Below are positions 6,565 through 10,561 of a stretch of DNA of 10,561 nucleotides, one piece after another (within the stretch, counting starts at the first letter, position 1; each line of letters starts with the position of its first letter). A program made the position numbers and the translations under genes. The notes beneath the pieces were generated by a model. That model saw only the letters and a list, made by a program, of their open reading frames with translations. It ran no database searches and was not told where the DNA came from. Source of the stretch: CAYVXT01 sp964455485 (lineage in GTDB: Bacteria; Patescibacteriota; Minisyncoccia; Phycocordibacterales; WO2-35-19); assembly GCA_964455485.1 (NCBI GenBank), contig CAYVXT010000069.1, forward strand, positions 1 to 10,561, written 5' to 3'.

Positions 6565-6972
6565 ATGAAAAAAAATATTATAGTAGGACTTTTTATACTT
6601 CCACTTTTTGCTTCGGCACAATTCACTAAAACGGGAGGATTGCTTGCAAAATCATTAGAAATAATCCAAGGTACCCTGATTCCTATTGCCTTCACTTTGG
6701 CAGTACTTTTTTTCATTTTGGGCGTTGCAAAATTTGTATGGCAAGTGGGTGAAAAGAAGGCAGAAGGTAGAAAAATAATGATTTGGGGAATCGCAGGTCT
6801 TTTTGTTATGTCCTCAGTTTGGGGTATTATAAGGTTTATAAATGAAAATCTGGGTTTGAATAGTTCGGCTACGGTGAAAGTGCCTACTATTGGAGGTGGG
6901 GGAACAAAGGGGAATACAAATGGGGATGGTGATTGTACCTACATTGAAGGTTTTGGATCCAACTGCAATTAA
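6565..6972 (+). CDS. Two-helix pilin-like membrane protein 5 with glycine-rich cysteine tail
   Basis: A 135-residue protein: signal peptide (about residues 1-18, cleavage after ASA, mature start QF), two hydrophobic helices (about 37-58 and 71-92) with ILGVAKFV and IMIWGIAGLFVMSSVWGII, and a C-terminal tail (about 98-135) rich in Gly, Thr, Asn and Asp with two cysteines (C124, C134) that could form a disulfide outside the cell. The tail is unlike those of the sister proteins and gives this member a separate exposed surface. The helix core is closest to pilin-like protein 6. Spacing to the next gene is 89 bases and contains a promoter-like sequence. Confidence 0.78.
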   Translation: MKKNIIVGLFILPLFASAQFTKTGGLLAKSLEIIQGTLIPIAFTLAVLFFILGVAKFVWQVGEKKAEGRKIMIWGIAGLFVMSSVWGIIRFINENLGLNSSATVKVPTIGGGGTKGNTNGDGDCTYIEGFGSNCN

Positions 6973-6987
6973 CTGTGGATTATTCAT

Positions 6988-7015
6988 TGAGTTTTGATGT
7001 AAAAAGTTATATTAT
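6988..7015 (+). promoter_or_regulatory. Possible internal promoter before pilin-like gene 6
   Basis: TTGAGT (6988-6993) and TATTAT (7010-7015) are 16 bases apart in an AT-rich 89-base gap. The predicted start near 7022 would leave a leader of about 40 bases. In such AT-rich sequence chance matches are common, so this is only a possibility; it would let gene 6 be expressed apart from the operon. Confidence 0.35.
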
Positions 7016-7061
7016 GAATAAAATTAAAAATGGTCGTTTAATTATTAAGTAGAAAAATATT

Positions 7062-7406
7062 ATGAAAAAAATAGCATTAACAGCATCGCTCTTAGCACTT
7101 CCTGTAGTTTCTTTTGCACAGGAGTTGACTGGTTTACAGGGTTGGGTTAGGGGATTGGCTCAAATAATCAACCTTGCAGTTCCTATAATCTTTACACTTG
7201 CGGTTCTAGCCTTCTTCTGGGGTCTTGCATTATACATATTCAGTGCAGACAAGAGCAAAGGTAAGGACATCATGATTTGGGGTATTATAGCTTTGTTTGT
7301 CATGGTTTCAGTATGGGGTATCATAAACTTCATCCAGCAAAATCTTGGTATAGAGCAAACAAGAGCTCCAAATGTAAACATTCTTGTTCCAAGCCCAACT
7401 CGATAA
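7062..7406 (+). CDS. Two-helix pilin-like membrane protein 6
   Basis: A 114-residue protein with a signal peptide (about residues 1-19, cleavage after SFA, mature start QE), two hydrophobic helices (about 37-61 and 70-91) carrying FFWGLALYIF and IMIWGIIALFVMVSVWGIINFI, a basic loop (SADKSKGKDIM) and a short proline-containing tail. The second helix is nearly the same as in pilin-like protein 5, so these two are close paralogues that arose by duplication. A strong terminator follows 8 bases after the stop, making this the last gene of the operon. Confidence 0.8.
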   Translation: MKKIALTASLLALPVVSFAQELTGLQGWVRGLAQIINLAVPIIFTLAVLAFFWGLALYIFSADKSKGKDIMIWGIIALFVMVSVWGIINFIQQNLGIEQTRAPNVNILVPSPTR

Positions 7407-7414
7407 GTAAATTT

Positions 7415-7455
7415 AAACAAAAATCCCCTAAGTATCACTAAGGGGATTTTTGTTT
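7415..7455 (+). terminator. Strong intrinsic terminator ending the pilin operon
   Basis: A 15-base stem (7415-7429 with 7441-7455) pairs AAACAAAAATCCCCT with its exact complement; the loop can add three more pairs after one mismatch. The A and T runs flanking the C/G core allow it to work on both strands. Confidence 0.9.
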
Positions 7456-7496
7456 GTATGTAAAGTTTAATCTACGAGTATAAATCCAGTTTTCCC

Positions 7497-7524
7497 TTGA
7501 AAGCAGTATTGAGTGATGTAAAAT
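7497..7524 (+). promoter_or_regulatory. Promoter of pilin-like gene 7, predicted leaderless
   Basis: TTGAAA (7497-7502) and TAAAAT (7519-7524) are 16 bases apart, 42 bases behind the operon terminator. The predicted start near 7531 coincides with the second of two in-frame ATGs, and there is no Shine-Dalgarno site. Confidence 0.6.
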
Positions 7525-7530
7525 ATGAAT

Positions 7531-7803
7531 ATGCCTGATGCGTTAAAAACTTTGTTGACTAAATTTGCAAATATTATTTTAAATCCCATCATCCTTTTGG
7601 GATTTATCGTTTCAACTATATATATCTTCTATTATGTGATTCAGCTCATATACAGGGCTGATGATGGTTCTAAACTAAAAGAAAATCAAAAAGCGCTCGG
7701 ATATGGTGTTTTGGGTCTTGTCATAATGTTTTCGGTTTATGGGATTTTGCGTCTAATAATAAATACTTTTGGTCTTCAGTGTGATGGAATCTTTTTTTGC
7801 TAA
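7531..7803 (+). CDS. Divergent two-helix pilin-like membrane protein 7
   Basis: A 90-residue protein without a cleavable signal peptide, with two hydrophobic helices (about residues 17-41 and 57-80) and a charged loop (YRADDGSKLKENQKAL). The helix-two motif WGI of its sisters is YGI here, and the first helix ends IYIFYYVIQLIYR instead of WGxAxYI, so it is the most divergent member. Cysteines at 84 and 90 lie in the short C-terminal tail. It is transcribed apart from the operon, from its own promoter. An ATG at 7525 is an alternative start; 7531 is preferred because the promoter places the transcript start there. It converges with the minus-strand gene 51 bases downstream. Confidence 0.7.
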   Translation: MPDALKTLLTKFANIILNPIILLGFIVSTIYIFYYVIQLIYRADDGSKLKENQKALGYGVLGLVIMFSVYGILRLIINTFGLQCDGIFFC

Positions 7804-7830
7804 TCAGCCCCATTTTAAATTTTTTGTATC

Positions 7831-7853
7831 AAAAAGGGGAGCGTGTGCCCCCC
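7831..7853 (-). terminator. Probable terminator of the lytic transglycosylase-like gene
   Basis: Read on the minus strand just past the stop codon, a run of six G pairs with CCCC across a short loop and is followed by five T. The stem is short (four G-C pairs, plus wobble pairs), so strength is uncertain. Confidence 0.5.
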
Positions 7854-7854
7854 G

Positions 7855-8958
7855 TCATTGGCTGCTGCCGCGCCTAAAAGTTAGGCTTACTTCTACCGGC
7901 TCCGCGGCTAATGATCTAAATTCCAGGTACTCGATCGCCTCTCCTTTGGGAAACGTTTGGTTCGTGTAATTTTCATCAACACGAATCTCTGTACCTTTGT
8001 TGCTGCGTACAATGTAATGTCCGGTCCACCGATTGATCTGAAAATTTATTCCTTTGTGGACAATAACCTTACCGCTCCAGCCGTCGCCATCGTCTTTAGT
8101 TGGTGCAATGACTTTAGCGTCAACGGAACCCCAGCGGTCGTACCCCATGGACATCAACTTGGTGATCCATCGATAGCTGCCGTAAGGATCGTTTTCCCAA
8201 ATCTTGGTACGCCCGTTGTTTTTGTAATTCCACTGTGCGTACCCTTCCTGGGCTTCGCGGCTGTTGAGCTTGTAACCCAACTTTTCCGCTATTGGCCAGT
8301 GAGCTTCGATGTACTGGTACACCCCCCTCGCGGATGACCTAGGGTTTTTGATTAGATCACCCGTCTTAGGGTCGATGTGCTGGTCGCCAGACTCCGCCAT
8401 CCGAATCTCACGAAGTTCGATTTCCATGAGGGTATCGGCAGATGCTTGATTAACATTGTTACTGCTCGAACTACTTATGTGGTTTTTGAACCACTCTGTA
8501 TTTCTTGAATAATCAAGCACAAATGACAGAAATATGACTCCAGCAAGACCGAAAAGCACCTTTGAAAAAAACAGTGTTGCTTTGTTGGGCTTCTTATCTT
8601 CTCCTTTGACGAAGAGTAGGAGCGTGGCAAACAGGACTATGACGTTGGAAGCCCAAAACTTGCCAGTACTACACCAAAAACTAGTCCAGAAGATAGGGCT
8701 AATCGCGTAGATTGCCCAATTTACTAGCGCTAATGCGCAGACAAAGCAGATGAAGATCAGAAAGGTGGTGTTCTTGAATAAACCACCGATCCACTTGCTT
8801 GACTTTTTCAACCTATCCCATCTGTCGTTGCTCCCGACATTACTAGAACTCCCCTTCGGTGTTGAAGGAGACATGAACAGTTTCATCCCAATGTATCCTA
8901 AGAAAAACAGCAATGATAATCCTAGGATAGTGCCAACCATCGCGTATAGTATGTTCAT
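7855..8958 (-). CDS. Four-helix membrane protein with lytic transglycosylase-like (SLT) domain
   Basis: A 367-residue protein. Four hydrophobic helices (about residues 4-27, 64-87, 102-117 and 131-149) fill the N-terminal half; a Ser/Asn linker (161-172) leads to a lysozyme-like domain (about 180-265) with IRMAESGDQHID, where E189 is the likely catalytic acid, then ARGVYQYIEAHW (the GxxQ motif) and AQWNYKNNGRTKIWENDP. Such domains cut glycan strands of peptidoglycan. The C-terminal 100 residues look beta-rich (repeated W, V and I strands) and are of unknown role. The start has an AGAGG site five bases ahead and a consensus promoter. G+C is higher than in the pilin genes it faces. It could serve wall remodelling, like VirB1 in type IV secretion, but that link is inference. 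Confidence 0.75.
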   Translation of the reverse strand: MNILYAMVGTILGLSLLFFLGYIGMKLFMSPSTPKGSSSNVGSNDRWDRLKKSSKWIGGLFKNTTFLIFICFVCALALVNWAIYAISPIFWTSFWCSTGKFWASNVIVLFATLLLFVKGEDKKPNKATLFFSKVLFGLAGVIFLSFVLDYSRNTEWFKNHISSSSSNNVNQASADTLMEIELREIRMAESGDQHIDPKTGDLIKNPRSSARGVYQYIEAHWPIAEKLGYKLNSREAQEGYAQWNYKNNGRTKIWENDPYGSYRWITKLMSMGYDRWGSVDAKVIAPTKDDGDGWSGKVIVHKGINFQINRWTGHYIVRSNKGTEIRVDENYTNQTFPKGEAIEYLEFRSLAAEPVEVSLTFRRGSSQ

Positions 8959-8967
8959 AGAACCTCT
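8959..8967 (-). promoter_or_regulatory. Shine-Dalgarno site of the SLT-domain gene
   Basis: AGAGG lies four bases before the ATG on the minus strand. It decides the start at 8958 and is the only clear Shine-Dalgarno site in the window. Confidence 0.7.
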
Positions 8968-8973
8968 ATTTAA

Positions 8974-9003
8974 ATTATATCATACGTAATAGTATATTGT
9001 CAA
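8974..9003 (-). promoter_or_regulatory. Consensus sigma-70 type promoter of the SLT-domain gene
   Basis: On the minus strand a perfect TTGACA (9003-8998) and a perfect TATAAT (8979-8974) are 18 bases apart, and TGA before the -10 makes it an extended element. The predicted transcript start is about 8967, giving a leader of about nine bases that is just the Shine-Dalgarno region. Confidence 0.85.
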
Positions 9004-9037
9004 TATTAATGGGTATTAAAATTAAATGTAATTAAAT

Positions 9038-9064
9038 AAAAAAAGGACCGACATACGCCGGTCC
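9038..9064 (-). terminator. Intrinsic terminator of the SPFH-domain gene
   Basis: On the minus strand GGACCG (9064-9059) pairs with CGGTCC (9050-9045), with two further inner pairs possible (one G-T), followed by seven T (9044-9038). It stands 18 bases behind the stop of the SPFH gene and separates it from the SLT-domain gene. Confidence 0.92.
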
Positions 9065-9082
9065 CCATAGAGGGAATTACCC

Positions 9083-10561
9083 CTAATTTTTAGGATCCTG
9101 GGGATCTTCCTCCTGCTTTGCTCTCTTGCGAGCCTGATCCACAACGTTTTCTGGGATTTGAAGGATCGATCCTTCAGAAGTCCCAACTGACAGTACGGCT
9201 ATTTTTCCGAATTGTTCTGCTACATACATCGTGGTTCCGTCCCCGCCATCGATAGCCGCGATCTCTCGTAGTCCTTCCGCCTTGCCTTTTATTTGGGCTG
9301 CTGCTAGGGCTTGTATACCTTCAGCACGTTTTTTGTCGCTCCGAGCAGCTTGCTCGGCTTTGAATACACCTTCTTGAGCGGTCTGAAGAGTGGTGTCTTG
9401 CAGGTCTCGCTCAACCATAGCAATTCGGATGATTTCTTGGCCGTAGTCTCTGACTGAGCTAATGGCTGCTCTAAGTATCGGTAAGCCATTTTCATCAGTC
9501 CCGTTTATCTCTTTCCTTATGCTTTCTAGGACGGAGTCAACGGAGGTTTTGTCTTCAGTCAGAGTGTCCCAACTTACTGTACCGAGCCAGGCTGTAAATC
9601 GATCGGAGACCTCTCTGTTTATTGTCTGTAGCCAGTCACCGGCAGATGACAGTGCCGCCGTCCGAAAAAGGGTTTTTTGCGGATTTTTAGTAATTGTTTC
9701 GAACACAAGTGTGATCGAAATTCTCACTTTATCTCTTACAAGTTGCCCATTCTCGTCGGTCATGAGTCTTTTTAGATGCTGACCCGCTGAAACTTCGAGG
9801 TTTTTGATCGTAATTGCGTATCTCGGGTAGCGGTGGAAGAGAGAGTATACCTGCTCATCGCGGGCAGATACTCCAACTTTATCAGAAGGTTTCTCCCCCT
9901 CTCGAGTTTTTTCTTGGCCATACTGCAGCCATCTGAAGCGGTACCCGAAGACATTGTACGGTTGTACCCCAACCCATGCGACACCAAAGATTTCCTCAAA
10001 AACCGAAGGAGAGTTCGCACATTCGATCTCGGACTTCAGTTTTTCGGTCAGTTGGTAGTACCCATTTCTATCCACGATAGGGTTACCGGTTGCGTCAACC
10101 TTCAGTTTCCTCTCAACGAAAGAGGGATCTTCCCTAAGCCGAAACTCTCTGGCTTTGGCAAGATATGATGCGTAGGACTCAAATGAGCCCTTGAACACAT
10201 CAAAGCCGTCTGGGTCGATACGGTGATTTTCCACTCGCGAAACGTAGCGAATACAAGTTTCGCCTCGCATGATTGCTTTGTGCTCACCTTCTGTTCTGAA
10301 AGTCACCAGAAGGTTTTTCTTCGCCAATTCGTTTAGAATGAGCCTCATGCACACGAGCAGTACATATCCAGAACCTAATGTTAGGATACATACTACTACA
10401 ATGATTGTTTTAGCAATTCGCTTTCGCTTTTCGGAAACATGCAACCCGCTATCGGGCTGATTCGAAACGGCACCTCCTCTTGTTGGTTGGTGGGAGAGGA
10501 CAGACAATGCCCACACCATGAAGCCGATGCACATAAGCACCGCCACACCGACAAATATCCA
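9083..10561 (-). CDS. SPFH/band-7 domain membrane protein (5' end outside the window)
   Basis: The frame is open to the right edge; a GTG at 10546 is possible, but five more in-frame codons (WIFVG) lead into a hydrophobic helix, so the true start probably lies outside. Counting from that GTG there are 487 residues: one helix at the edge (1-15), a polar loop, a second helix (46-68), then an SPFH-type domain (about 78-385) with an unusual charged stretch at about 120-235, followed by an Ala/Glu/Lys-rich coiled coil (about 385-430, AEQAARSDKKRAEG, KGKAEGLREIAA) and a polar tail. SPFH proteins (HflK/HflC, flotillin and stomatin relatives) form large membrane-bound rings or cages that organise membrane regions or guard proteases. 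No protease or NfeD gene is visible. The domain call rests on overall layout and the coiled coil. Confidence 0.72.
   Translation of the reverse strand, partial: WIFVGVAVLMCIGFMVWALSVLSHQPTRGGAVSNQPDSGLHVSEKRKRIAKTIIVVVCILTLGSGYVLLVCMRLILNELAKKNLLVTFRTEGEHKAIMRGETCIRYVSRVENHRIDPDGFDVFKGSFESYASYLAKAREFRLREDPSFVERKLKVDATGNPIVDRNGYYQLTEKLKSEIECANSPSVFEEIFGVAWVGVQPYNVFGYRFRWLQYGQEKTREGEKPSDKVGVSARDEQVYSLFHRYPRYAITIKNLEVSAGQHLKRLMTDENGQLVRDKVRISITLVFETITKNPQKTLFRTAALSSAGDWLQTINREVSDRFTAWLGTVSWDTLTEDKTSVDSVLESIRKEINGTDENGLPILRAAISSVRDYGQEIIRIAMVERDLQDTTLQTAQEGVFKAEQAARSDKKRAEGIQALAAAQIKGKAEGLREIAAIDGGDGTTMYVAEQFGKIAVLSVGTSEGSILQIPENVVDQARKRAKQEEDPQDPKN

Noticed and set aside
7014..7052. A 12-codon leader frame (MNKIKNGRLIIK) before pilin-like gene 6
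   Set aside because: It has no ribosome site, and the only promoter-like sequence would start transcription behind its ATG. Such short frames are expected by chance in AT-rich sequence.
7808..7839. Inverted repeat CCCCATTTT/AAAAAGGGG as a terminator for pilin-like gene 7
   Set aside because: The stem has a mismatch and a long loop and is not followed by a T run on the plus strand. The G/C part fits better as the minus-strand terminator at 7831-7853.
7769..8337. Open frames on the plus strand opposite the SLT-domain gene
   Set aside because: They are shadows of a minus-strand gene that has a clear promoter, ribosome site and domain structure.
9833..10168. Open frame on the plus strand opposite the SPFH gene
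   Set aside because: Antisense to a long coherent protein; no promoter or ribosome site, no recognisable motif.
1..10561. tRNA, rRNA, CRISPR arrays, insertion sequences or attachment sites
   Set aside because: I looked on both strands and saw no cloverleaf-like sequence, no transposase or integrase motif, no spaced direct repeats and no target duplications.

Overview
The window looks like a chromosome segment of a Candidate Phyla Radiation (Patescibacteria) bacterium, most likely Parcubacteria-like. The grounds are an AT-rich, tightly packed genome, an almost complete lack of Shine-Dalgarno sites on the left, a series of tiny two-helix TrbC/VirB2-type pilin-like proteins, and a metallo-beta-lactamase-fold protein whose metal-ligand motifs have decayed. 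No rRNA or other phylogenetic marker is present, so this placement is an inference. TGA acts as a normal stop (standard bacterial code).

Layout, left part (plus strand, about 1-7803, roughly one third G+C in the stretches I counted): the C-terminal tail of an upstream gene; a 5' leader with competing inverted repeats; the metallo-beta-lactamase-fold protein and a small one-helix membrane protein as a two-gene unit; DNA gyrase subunit A (gyrA) with its own promoter and terminator; then a run starting with a membrane-anchored family-1 solute-binding protein, followed by six small pilin-like genes that overlap, touch or are closely spaced, and ending at a strong intrinsic terminator. A seventh, more divergent pilin-like gene follows with its own promoter.

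Right part (minus strand, 7855-10561, clearly richer in G+C, near one half): a four-helix membrane protein with a periplasmic/extracytoplasmic lytic-transglycosylase-like (SLT) domain, and a large SPFH/band-7 membrane protein that runs off the right edge. Each is separately transcribed; the SLT gene has a consensus TTGACA/TATAAT promoter and a Shine-Dalgarno site, unlike the left part. This block looks compositionally foreign or at least differently evolved.

How the parts may work together (inference): the solute-binding protein and the pilin-like proteins form one translationally linked unit at the cell envelope, perhaps a type IV secretion/uptake or surface appendage; the lytic transglycosylase next door would be a natural VirB1-like partner to open the wall. 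The most interesting points are the seven-member pilin-like array coupled to a solute-binding protein with no transporter, the start-codon-sequestering leader repeat, the ligand-less metallo-beta-lactamase protein, and the predicted leaderless transcripts.
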